Part shown: positions 13,549 through 19,153 of the stretch, piece by piece
Layout of the letters: each line of letters begins with the position of its first letter
Position numbering within the stretch: the first letter of the stretch is position 1
Source of the DNA: 0-14-3-00-41-53 sp041500225
GTDB taxonomy: Bacteria; Nitrospirota; Thermodesulfovibrionia; Thermodesulfovibrionales; SM23-35
Length of the DNA stretch: 19,153 nucleotides
Direction of reading: 5' to 3'
Assembly (NCBI GenBank): GCA_041500225.1
Contig: JBGQLV010000055.1
Location: forward strand, 1-19,153
The notes under the pieces: generated by a model
Database searches by the model: none
What the model saw: only the letters and a program-made list of their open reading frames with translations
What the model was told of the DNA's origin: nothing
Translations under genes and position numbers: made by a program

Positions 13549-14472
13549 AGTTATTCCATCTATCCTTGTTAGCCCGGATTCTACGGCCATCCTTATTGCC
13601 TCACTGTATTCTCTCCCGGTAATCCTTCTGTCAAGAGGCGGGTTATCAAATGCCTTAAAACATGGATGGTACTGGTCCATAATATTTATGTATGTATTTT
13701 TTGATATATCCTCAGCAATGAATTTAACAACACCTGCGGTACCTGCAATTCCTTCGGGCAGCACAAGATGCCTCACAAGAAGTCCTCTCAGGGCAATCCC
13801 CCTGTTATCTATTAAGAGGTCTCCGACCTGTTTGTGCATCTCTTTTATTGCTGCCTTTGCAGCCTCTGGATAATCTTCTGCCTTTGAGTACCTTAACGCC
13901 ATCTCAGGGTCTGAGTATTTAAAATCAGGCATGTAAATATCAACAATACCGTCCAGAAGCTTTATTGTATGAAGTGATTCATATCCGCCGCAGTTATAGA
14001 CAACAGGAATATTAAGTCCTTTCTCGGAAGCAATTCGGAGAGACCTGAGTATCATCGGCGTCTGATGTGTTGGGGTAACAAGGTTTATGTTATGACACCC
14101 TTCATGCTGCAACGAAAGCATAATATCTGCAAGTTTTTCAAAGGATATTTCAGAACCCTCTCCAAGATGGCTTATTGAATAGTTTTGGCAGAAAATACAG
14201 CCAAGGTTACAGTTTCCAAAGAAGATAGCGCCGGAGCCTAATTTTCCTACAAGTGGTCTTTCTTCACCAAAATGAGGACCCCAGCTGGATATAAATGGTT
14301 TATCTCCGGTTCTACAAAACCCCCTTTGACCGGAGGTCCTGTCAACCTCACATTTCCTGGGACATAAGGTACATTGTTTCAGAATTTCTTCTGCCTCCCT
14401 GATCTTGTCAGGGAATACGCCGGGTGGCAGCAGGAGATAAGATGGTGTAAATTTGTCTTGTAAGTGTTTCAA
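13543..14472 (-). CDS. PflX-like radical SAM protein
   Basis: This 309-residue protein belongs to the COG1313/PflX group of radical SAM enzymes related to pyruvate-formate-lyase activase. The radical SAM cluster motif CxxxCxxC is at Cys88, Cys92 and Cys95 (GNCNLGCIFCQNY). An extra N-terminal Cys set (Cys34, Cys37, Cys41, Cys53 in CTLCPRKC and GQRGFC) is characteristic of the group. Later conserved stretches are NINLVTPTHQTP, PVVYNCGGYES, DIYMPDFKYSD and RHLVLPEGIAGT. The target protein or reaction is unknown, and no glycyl-radical enzyme is adjacent. The start is TTG 14472, with only an AAAGAAAA stretch upstream, so the exact N-terminus is uncertain. It diverges from lysS. Confidence 0.9.
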   Translation of the reverse strand: MKHLQDKFTPSYLLLPPGVFPDKIREAEEILKQCTLCPRKCEVDRTSGQRGFCRTGDKPFISSWGPHFGEERPLVGKLGSGAIFFGNCNLGCIFCQNYSISHLGEGSEISFEKLADIMLSLQHEGCHNINLVTPTHQTPMILRSLRIASEKGLNIPVVYNCGGYESLHTIKLLDGIVDIYMPDFKYSDPEMALRYSKAEDYPEAAKAAIKEMHKQVGDLLIDNRGIALRGLLVRHLVLPEGIAGTAGVVKFIAEDISKNTYINIMDQYHPCFKAFDNPPLDRRITGREYSEAIRMAVESGLTRIDGITA

Positions 14473-14565
14473 TAATTTTCTTTATGTTCGATTAATAAAT
14501 ATATTTTAAAAAAAAGTGTTAACAAAAATATACTGTCGATGACAGATGACTGTGCGGGCTTGTGA

Positions 14566-14595
14566 TTGACTTAACAAGAAATTAATCATTATAAT
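14566..14595 (+). promoter_or_regulatory. Sigma-70-type promoter of lysS-lolC-lolD
   Basis: TTGACT at 14566-14571 and TATAAT at 14590-14595 are separated by 18 nt. Transcription would begin near 14602, leaving a short leader before lysS. Confidence 0.75.
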
Positions 14596-14622
14596 TCTTA
14601 GATTATTTATTATGGGGTGGCA

Positions 14623-16098
14623 ATGGAAGAAATCAACGAACTGATAGAGCAGCGAATCAAAAAACTTGCAGAATTACGGCAGTCAGGGATCGAACCATTC
14701 GGTAGCTCATTTTATGCAGAAGACCATGCGTCAGAAATTCTGAATAAATTTGACTCCGTAGAAAAAGAGGCACTTGAAGCTAATCCTGTTTCCTGTTCTC
14801 TAGCAGGAAGGATTATTTCCATGAGGGACTTTGGAAAGGCTGCGTTCGCTCATATACAGGATACAACAGGGAAGATACAGGTCTATTTTAAAAAAGATGT
14901 GCTTGGCGAAAAACAGATTATTGTTAAAAAACTTGATATAGGAGACATAATCGGCTTAAAAGGCAAACTGTTCAGGACTAAAACTAATGAACTTACTGTT
15001 GAGGTTAATGATATTGTTTTTCTTACAAAGTCCCTGAAGCCTCTTCCCGAAAAGTGGCATGGTTTAAAGGATATCGAAACAAGATACAGACAAAGATATG
15101 TGGATTTGATAGTTAACCCTGAAGTGCGGCAGACATTCGTTAAAAGGAGTATTGTCATCAAAGCTGTCAGAGACTTCCTTGAATCAAAAGGTTTTATTGA
15201 GGTTGAGACACCGATGATGCACCCAATCCCTGGAGGTGCAACAGCAAGGCCATTTAAAACACACCATAACGCCCTTGGTATAGACTTATATCTCAGGATT
15301 GCTCCGGAGCTTTATTTAAAAAGACTTCTTGTCGGAGGTTATGAGCGGGTATATGAACTGAACAGGAATTTCAGGAATGAGGGTATATCTACAAAACACA
15401 ACCCGGAATTTTCAATGCTCGAATTCTATATCGCATACAGAGACTATCACTTCCTCATGTCTTTTACTGAGGAATTAATTACCCATGTTTCAAAAAAGAC
15501 TCTCGGGACGTTAAAAATACCATACGGGGATACAATCATAGACCTCACCCCTCCATGGCCGAGAATATCAATGCTCGAGGCATTAATGCAGAAAGGGGTG
15601 CCGCAAGAGATATTTGATGATAGCGAAAAGGCAAGGGCATGGGCAAAAGCAAATAAGATAGAAATTGAAGAGGGTGCATCGCCCGGGAAAATCCTTGATG
15701 AGATATTTAAGGAAAGAGTAGAGCCTGAACTAATCCAGCCGACATTTATAATTGACCACCCTGTTGAACTTTCGCCATTGGCTAAGAAAAAACCTGACAA
15801 CCCTGCGCTTGCCGAGAGGTTTGAATTATTCATTACGTCAAGGGAAATTGCTAATGCGTTTTCCGAACTAATTGACCCGATAGAGCAGAGACAGAGGTTA
15901 CTCACACAGGTAGAGGCTAAGGCGCAGGGCGATGAGGAAGCACACTGGATGGATGAGGATTTTGTCAGGGCTCTTGAATATGGTATGCCTCCTGCAGCAG
16001 GGGAAGGCATCGGAATAGACAGGCTTGTGATGTTGCTGACTAATTCGCAGTCTATAAGGGATGTGATTCTATTCCCGCAATTGAAGCCGGAACAGTAA
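14623..16098 (+). CDS. lysS: Lysyl-tRNA synthetase, class II
   Basis: This 491-residue class IIb synthetase charges tRNA-Lys. The N-terminal OB-fold anticodon domain has LAGRIISMRDFGKAAFAHIQD. The catalytic core has motif 1 around FIEVETPMMHPIPGGATARPF, motif 2 FRNEGISTKHNPEFSMLE and motif 3 GEGIGIDRLVMLL. ATG 14623 is preferred, with GGGG five bases upstream; an in-frame GTG at 14617 would add two residues. It is the first gene of an apparent operon, and its stop codon overlaps the lolC start (TAATG). lysS next to lol genes is common in this type of genome. Confidence 0.97.
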   Translation: MEEINELIEQRIKKLAELRQSGIEPFGSSFYAEDHASEILNKFDSVEKEALEANPVSCSLAGRIISMRDFGKAAFAHIQDTTGKIQVYFKKDVLGEKQIIVKKLDIGDIIGLKGKLFRTKTNELTVEVNDIVFLTKSLKPLPEKWHGLKDIETRYRQRYVDLIVNPEVRQTFVKRSIVIKAVRDFLESKGFIEVETPMMHPIPGGATARPFKTHHNALGIDLYLRIAPELYLKRLLVGGYERVYELNRNFRNEGISTKHNPEFSMLEFYIAYRDYHFLMSFTEELITHVSKKTLGTLKIPYGDTIIDLTPPWPRISMLEALMQKGVPQEIFDDSEKARAWAKANKIEIEEGASPGKILDEIFKERVEPELIQPTFIIDHPVELSPLAKKKPDNPALAERFELFITSREIANAFSELIDPIEQRQRLLTQVEAKAQGDEEAHWMDEDFVRALEYGMPPAAGEGIGIDRLVMLLTNSQSIRDVILFPQLKPEQ

Positions 16099-17327
16099 TG
16101 AACCTTCCCTATCAGGTATTCATAGCCCTCAGATACCTTAAGACCAAAAAAAAGCATAGAGGTATCTCGGTCAACACCTTGATATCTATCGGGGGTGTTG
16201 CAGTTGGCGTAATGGCGCTCCTCGTTGTCCTGTCTGTGATGAGCGGATTCCATGAGGACCTTCAGAAGAAGATACTCGGAGTAAATGCCCATGTGGTTAT
16301 ACTTGATTACAAAGGCACAATACCTAAATATAAGAATGTGGTTGAAAGATTAAAGGGTGAGAAAGATGTCATATCATCTGCACCATTTGTTATGGGTCAG
16401 GTGATGATATCATACGGTAAAAAGGCTCATGGGGTATTTCTGAGGGGCATAAAACCTGAAATGGAGATAAAGACAACAGAGATTTTAAAGTATATCAAGG
16501 AAGGCAATCTCGAAGACCTTGCACCAAAAGATGGAATCCCCGGAATTATAATTGGGAAGGAGCTTGCAAGCAGCATCGGTGCTTTTAAGGGAGATATAAT
16601 TAATGTTTTATCGCCTGTTGGAGAAATAGGCCCGCTCGGAATGCTCCCAAAGATCAAGAAATTCAGGGTCGCAGCAATATTTGAGGTCGGGATGTTTGAA
16701 TATGATCTAAACCTTGTTCTGACAGACATCGGGCCTGCTCAGGAATTCTTCGGTATGAAAGAAGATATAACAGGCATCGAACTCAGACTTAGTGATATAT
16801 ATAAGGCACCTGTTGTCAGAGAGCGGTTACAGGAAAAATTAGGATTTCCTCTATATGTGAGGGATTGGATGCAGATGAACAGGAATCTCTTTTCAGCCCT
16901 GAAATTAGAGAAGTTTGCTATGTTTATAATACTGATCCTAATAATCCTCGTTGCATCATTCAATATTGTAAGCACCCTGATCATGAACGTGATAGAGAAG
17001 AAAAGGGAGATAGCTATTCTAAAGGCGATGGGGGCAACGAATAAAGGTATTATGACCATCTTCATGCTACAGGGTTTATTCATCGGGCTTTTAGGTACAA
17101 TCATAGGAGTGGCTGGAGGATATCTGTTAACTTATGTTTTAAATACATATCAGATTATTAAACTTCCGGCTGATGTTTACTACTTGAGCCATCTGCCTGT
17201 TAAGACAAAGGGTTTTGACTTCATGGTTGTCTCTCTGTCTGCAATTATCATAAGTTTTCTTGCAACTATTTACCCTGCATGGCAGGCAGCAAAACTCAAC
17301 CCTGTGGAACCGTTAAGGTATGAGTAA
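16098..17327 (+). CDS. lolC: Lipoprotein-releasing ABC transporter permease LolC/LolE
   Basis: This 409-residue inner-membrane permease of the LolCDE complex hands outer-membrane lipoproteins to the periplasmic carrier LolA. The N-terminus has the typical FIALRYLKTKKKHRGISVNTLISIGGVAVGVMALLVVLSVMSGF, including the first membrane helix. A periplasmic MacB-type domain of about 220 residues follows. Three C-terminal helices form the FtsX domain, with NVIEKKREIAILKAMGATNKGI and the final PAWQAAKLNPVEPLRYE. A single permease gene is present here, so the complex may be a LolF-type homodimer. The ATG overlaps the lysS stop by one base, implying translational coupling; lolD follows after 25 nt. Confidence 0.94.
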   Translation: MNLPYQVFIALRYLKTKKKHRGISVNTLISIGGVAVGVMALLVVLSVMSGFHEDLQKKILGVNAHVVILDYKGTIPKYKNVVERLKGEKDVISSAPFVMGQVMISYGKKAHGVFLRGIKPEMEIKTTEILKYIKEGNLEDLAPKDGIPGIIIGKELASSIGAFKGDIINVLSPVGEIGPLGMLPKIKKFRVAAIFEVGMFEYDLNLVLTDIGPAQEFFGMKEDITGIELRLSDIYKAPVVRERLQEKLGFPLYVRDWMQMNRNLFSALKLEKFAMFIILILIILVASFNIVSTLIMNVIEKKREIAILKAMGATNKGIMTIFMLQGLFIGLLGTIIGVAGGYLLTYVLNTYQIIKLPADVYYLSHLPVKTKGFDFMVVSLSAIIISFLATIYPAWQAAKLNPVEPLRYE

Positions 17328-17352
17328 GGGAGTATATGGCAGAAGGTTTTAG

Positions 17353-18063
17353 TTGAGAAATTTAATTGAAACACAAAACCTGAAAAAGTTCTTTACCACT
17401 GAGGCGGGTGAGCTTCAGGTACTAAAGGGCATTAACCTTTCAATTATGGAAGGGGAAATGGTCGGGATAGTCGGTGCATCAGGGGTAGGAAAAAGTACCC
17501 TGCTGCATATCATTGGAGGCCTGGACAAGCCAACTTCCGGTAATGTCTTTTATAACAACACGGATATATTCTCACTCGATAGAAATTCTATCGCCTCATT
17601 CAGAAATAAAACAATAGGTTTTGTCTTTCAGTTCCACCACCTTCTCCCTGAATTTACAGCAATTGAGAATGTAATGATGCCGGGACTAATTAATATTAGT
17701 TCAATCCCGAATGCTTTCGGGAAAGGTTCCAAGAGATCAACTTATAAAGAGATTGTAGAAAAGGCAGAAAGACTTCTCGAAGAGATGGGATTATCCGAAA
17801 GAAAAAGACACAGGCCAGGAGAGCTCTCAGGTGGAGAACAGCAGCGTGTCGCAGTTGCAAGGGCACTTATCCTCGAGCCTAAAATAGTGCTTGCAGATGA
17901 ACCTACAGGCAACCTCGATACAACAACAGGGGAAGAACTTTTTAATATCTTTATTAATCTTAATAAAGAAAAAAGAATTACATTTGTCATTGTCACACAC
18001 AACGAATCCCTGTCAAAACGCTGCCACAGGGTTTTAAAAATGGTGGATGGGAAAATAGTTTAA
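17353..18063 (+). CDS. lolD: Lipoprotein-releasing ABC transporter ATPase LolD
   Basis: This 236-residue ATPase powers lipoprotein release by the LolC/E permease encoded just upstream. All ABC motifs are intact: Walker A GASGVGKST (41-49), Q-loop Gln93, signature LSGGEQQ (158-164), Walker B IVLADEP with Glu183, and the switch His216. TTG 17353 is the start, with GAAGG six bases upstream. An unusual segment of about 12 residues (around 113-125, ISSIPNAFGKG) follows ENVMMPGLI, where LolD proteins normally pass straight to a SKRxAxxRAxxLL helix. Its core is the same palindrome, in the same frame, as the insertion in pyrK. The motifs suggest the protein remains functional. Confidence 0.94.
   Translation: MRNLIETQNLKKFFTTEAGELQVLKGINLSIMEGEMVGIVGASGVGKSTLLHIIGGLDKPTSGNVFYNNTDIFSLDRNSIASFRNKTIGFVFQFHHLLPEFTAIENVMMPGLINISSIPNAFGKGSKRSTYKEIVEKAERLLEEMGLSERKRHRPGELSGGEQQRVAVARALILEPKIVLADEPTGNLDTTTGEELFNIFINLNKEKRITFVIVTHNESLSKRCHRVLKMVDGKIV
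17705..17722 (+). repeat. In-frame palindromic repeat in lolD
   Basis: TCCCGAATGCTTTCGGGA forms a 7-bp perfect stem with a TGCT loop and encodes PNAFG at residues 119-123. The 18 nt are identical to the core of the pyrK insertion at 5235-5252 (coding strand), in the same frame. In LolD it lies in the helical subdomain between the Q-loop and the signature motif, a place that can tolerate extra residues. Confidence 0.75.
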
Positions 18064-18110
18064 AATGATAATTTATAACCCGTTCATTTTTGTAAAAAGA
18101 AATATATCAT

Positions 18111-18140
18111 TTGACAGAAGTTACATTTCGTTTTTATAAT
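18111..18140 (+). promoter_or_regulatory. Near-consensus promoter of the UGA-ORF/tRNA module
   Basis: TTGACA at 18111-18116 and TATAAT at 18135-18140 are both perfect hexamers, separated by 18 nt. It is the best promoter in the window. Transcription would start near 18147, 27 nt before the ATG at 18174, and would run through the tiny ORF into the tRNA gene. Confidence 0.85.
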
Positions 18141-18173
18141 TTGTAAATTATCCTATAAGAGGGAGGTGAACAG

Positions 18174-18314
18174 ATGACTGCCAAGTTCATAACTGGACTT
18201 TTTAAGACAGGCTTTGGCTGAAGTAGCAGCATAAGACCTGGTCGAGGTTTTCCAGGTGTTGAATTGTGCGGTCATCAGGCTCACACTTCCGTCTCTTTCT
18301 CTCCAGTCTACTAA
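18174..18314 (+). CDS. Tiny ORF with an in-frame UGA (candidate recoded peptide or leader peptide)
   Basis: ATG 18174 has a textbook GGGAGGTG site (GGAGG seven bases upstream) and sits just behind a near-consensus promoter, so translation is very likely. The frame encodes MTAKFITGLFKTGFG and meets UGA at 18219-18221. If UGA is read as Sec or Cys, the frame continues for 30 more codons, through RPGRGFPGVELCGHQ, to TAA at 18312-18314, giving 46 residues. A hairpin with GGU in its loop lies 24 nt after the UGA, as expected of a bacterial SECIS. A tRNA of the Sec-like Cys class follows 57 nt after the TAA. I recognise no selenoprotein family, and there is no CxxU motif. The plain alternative is a 15-residue leader peptide ending at UGA. 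Confidence 0.45.
18219..18257 (+). promoter_or_regulatory. SECIS-like hairpin after in-frame UGA
   Basis: ACCTGG (18236-18241) pairs perfectly with CCAGGT (18252-18257) around the 10-nt loop TCGAGGTTTT. Bacterial SECIS elements bind SelB through an apical stem-loop with a GGU-containing loop located some 16-37 nt after the UGA. Here the loop holds AGGUUUU, with the GGU starting 24 nt after the codon. The stem is short (6 bp) and has no clear bulged U below the loop, so it is a candidate only. Confidence 0.4.
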
Positions 18315-18335
18315 GACACCAAAACTTACCGCACA
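18265..18335 (+). other. Long-range stem in the tRNA leader
   Basis: TGTGCGGT at 18265-18272 is the exact inverse complement of ACCGCACA at 18328-18335. The loop between them carries the TAA end of the extended tiny ORF and the first of two CTCCAGTC direct repeats (18301-18308 and 18339-18346). The leader of the tRNA transcript is therefore probably structured. I match it to no known RNA family. Confidence 0.4.
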
Positions 18336-18371
18336 CAACTCCAGTCAGGAAAACATCTAATTTATAGAATC

Positions 18372-18468
18372 GAGGGGTAACGGGGCTGGGCCCCGCCTGG
18401 TCTGCAAAACCAGTGAAATGGTCTGTACAAGGAGCCATGGTGGGTTCGATTCCCACTACCCCTCTCCA
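18372..18468 (+). tRNA. Non-canonical tRNA-Cys(GCA) with selenocysteine-tRNA architecture (tRNA-ReC type)
   Basis: This is a 97-nt tRNA with encoded CCA. The acceptor stem has 8 bp (GAGGGGTA 18372-18379 with TACCCCTC 18457-18464). The T arm has 5 bp (GTGGG/CCCAC) and the loop TTCGATT. The D stem has 6 bp (CGGGGC 18381-18386 with GCCCCG 18390-18395) and a tiny loop. The anticodon stem is CTGGT/ACCAG and the loop CTGCAAA, so the anticodon is GCA (18404-18406). The variable arm is long (18414-18439), with an ATGGT/GCCAT-type stem. The 8+5 helix, 6-bp D stem and long arm are tRNA-Sec traits; GCA and discriminator U73 are CysRS identity elements. This combination matches tRNA-ReC, described in bacteria as charged by CysRS, bound by SelB and able to read UGA as Cys. 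A normal tRNA-Cys must exist elsewhere. Confidence 0.9.
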
Positions 18469-18498
18469 AAAATTTAACATATTTTAAAAGGAGATGCC

Positions 18499-19153
18499 AT
18501 GAAACAAAAAGATTATACAGAGATGTGGAAAGCAATCGGGCTTAATCTCGAAGCCCATTCAGGTCTATTAAGTGTTCTTACAGATGCCTATAAGAAAATC
18601 TATCTTTCCCAGAAAAATAGACCTAAGGGCATGGAATATTTCGATTTCGTCATCTCAGAGATTCATGGTTTGAGAATTGAAGAAATATTCAATGCGAAGA
18701 AAGAGAAAAGGAAAGTAGTGGGTACATTTTGTGTTTATGTGCCTGAAGAGATCATACTTTCTGTTGATGGAGTATGTATAGGGCTATGTGCAGGAGCTGA
18801 AGTCGGAACGCCTGAGGCAGAAAGGTTTATACCGAGGAACACCTGTGCCCTTATAAAGGCATTTATGGGCTTTAAGCTTTCAGGATTATGCCCTTATGTG
18901 GAGTTAACAGATTTGATAGTTGGCGAGACGACATGCGATGGTAAGAAAAAAGCATACGAAGTGCTGGGAGATGTAACGGACGTGTACATGATGCACACCC
19001 CGCAGATGAAAGACGAAGCGAGTCACAGACTTTGGCAAGATGAAGTAAAAAGATTTAAAGAAAAAATGGAAAATCTGACGGGGAACAGTATAGGCGCGGA
19101 GGAGCTTGCAAGCGGAATTGCGATGGTTAATGCGAAACGCGCGGCGCTAAAAC
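18499..19153 (+). CDS. Double-cubane-cluster / HgdB-type 2-hydroxyacyl-CoA dehydratase family protein, 3' end missing
   Basis: 218 codons are visible before the window ends, and the frame is open. It belongs to the COG1775 HgdB/BcrB family. Conserved features are FVISEIHGLRIEEIF, the metal-site region GTFCVYVPEEIILSVDGVCIGLCAGAE, IPRNTCALIKAF, LCPYVELTDLIVGETTCDGKKKAYE, and the mmHTPQMKDEASHRLWQDEVKRF segment. Cys at residues 78, 93, 97, 116, 131 and 146 include the expected iron-sulfur ligands. GETTCDGKKK and the overall pattern fit double-cubane-cluster proteins, ATP-driven low-potential reductases that pair with an HgdC-like activator, at least as well as a CoA dehydratase. AAAGGAGA lies six bases before ATG 18499. 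It starts 30 nt after the tRNA, with no terminator between, so co-transcription is likely. Confidence 0.88.
   Translation, partial: MKQKDYTEMWKAIGLNLEAHSGLLSVLTDAYKKIYLSQKNRPKGMEYFDFVISEIHGLRIEEIFNAKKEKRKVVGTFCVYVPEEIILSVDGVCIGLCAGAEVGTPEAERFIPRNTCALIKAFMGFKLSGLCPYVELTDLIVGETTCDGKKKAYEVLGDVTDVYMMHTPQMKDEASHRLWQDEVKRFKEKMENLTGNSIGAEELASGIAMVNAKRAALK

Noticed and set aside
14473..14565. T-box or lysine riboswitch upstream of lysS
   Set aside because: The mapped-by-eye promoter leaves only a leader of about 20 nt, too short for either element.
18219..18245. Similarity of the TAGCAGCATAAGACCTG stretch to the tag region of tmRNA
   Set aside because: The following tRNA is a complete cloverleaf with its own anticodon arm and long variable arm, and no alanine tRNA-like ends pair around the region. 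The resemblance is short and probably chance.
18372..18468. Canonical selenocysteine tRNA (selC)
   Set aside because: The anticodon is GCA, not TCA, and the discriminator is U73, not G73, although the stem geometry is Sec-like.
18202..18480. Minus-strand open frame of 92 codons
   Set aside because: It is antisense to the tRNA and the leader, has no ribosome-binding site, and its composition reflects the tRNA sequence.

Overview
The window looks like chromosomal DNA of a moderately AT-rich, diderm, probably anaerobic bacterium. A Nitrospirota (Thermodesulfovibrionia-like) or deltaproteobacterial lineage is my inference from style and gene content. Evidence for an outer membrane is a beta-barrel protein ending in Phe and a LolC/LolD lipoprotein exporter. 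Evidence for anaerobic metabolism is an NAD-linked PyrD/PyrK dihydroorotate dehydrogenase, a PflX-like radical SAM protein and a double-cubane/HgdB-type protein. Most genes are ordinary housekeeping genes with good Shine-Dalgarno sites.

Layout. 1-2737 (minus): a beta-barrel outer-membrane protein followed by a secreted PKD/putative-Ig repeat protein that runs off the left edge. 2738-3065: a decayed spacer with two short coding remnants. 3066-6265 (minus): greA, pyrK, pyrD and a SAM-hydrolase gene, tightly packed except for a palindromic repeat before pyrD. 6416-8083 (plus): proS. 8132-9141: two related inverted-repeat (MITE-like) elements bracketing lemA, followed by the usual LemA partner, a DUF2207 membrane protein (9174-10940). 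11023-13394: a small coiled-coil gene (minus), then on the plus strand a phage-holin-family membrane protein, a two-helix membrane protein, a MarC-family protein and a YfcE/MJ0936-type phosphoesterase. 13394-13548: an element with perfect 22-bp inverted ends that carries the stop codons of both convergent neighbours. 13543-14472 (minus): PflX-like radical SAM protein. 14566-18063 (plus): promoter, then lysS-lolC-lolD.

The most interesting part is 18111-19153. A near-consensus promoter (TTGACA, 18 nt, TATAAT) and a strong ribosome-binding site precede a tiny ORF with an in-frame UGA and a SECIS-like hairpin. Next comes a tRNA with the architecture of selenocysteine tRNA (8-bp acceptor, 5-bp T stem, 6-bp D stem, long variable arm) but with a GCA (Cys) anticodon, U73 and an encoded CCA. 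Then comes a double-cubane-cluster/HgdB-like iron-sulfur protein, cut by the window end. The tRNA matches the non-canonical class described as tRNA-ReC, a tRNASec-like tRNACys that can recode UGA with Cys. The linked UGA mini-ORF suggests a local recoding or sensing module, which is a hypothesis.

A second theme is small repeats. An identical 18-nt hairpin sits in frame, in the same frame and orientation, inside both pyrK and lolD, encoding the same PNAFG pentapeptide. Related mini-hairpins, 7-bp tandem arrays and larger inverted-repeat elements lie between, and partly inside, genes.
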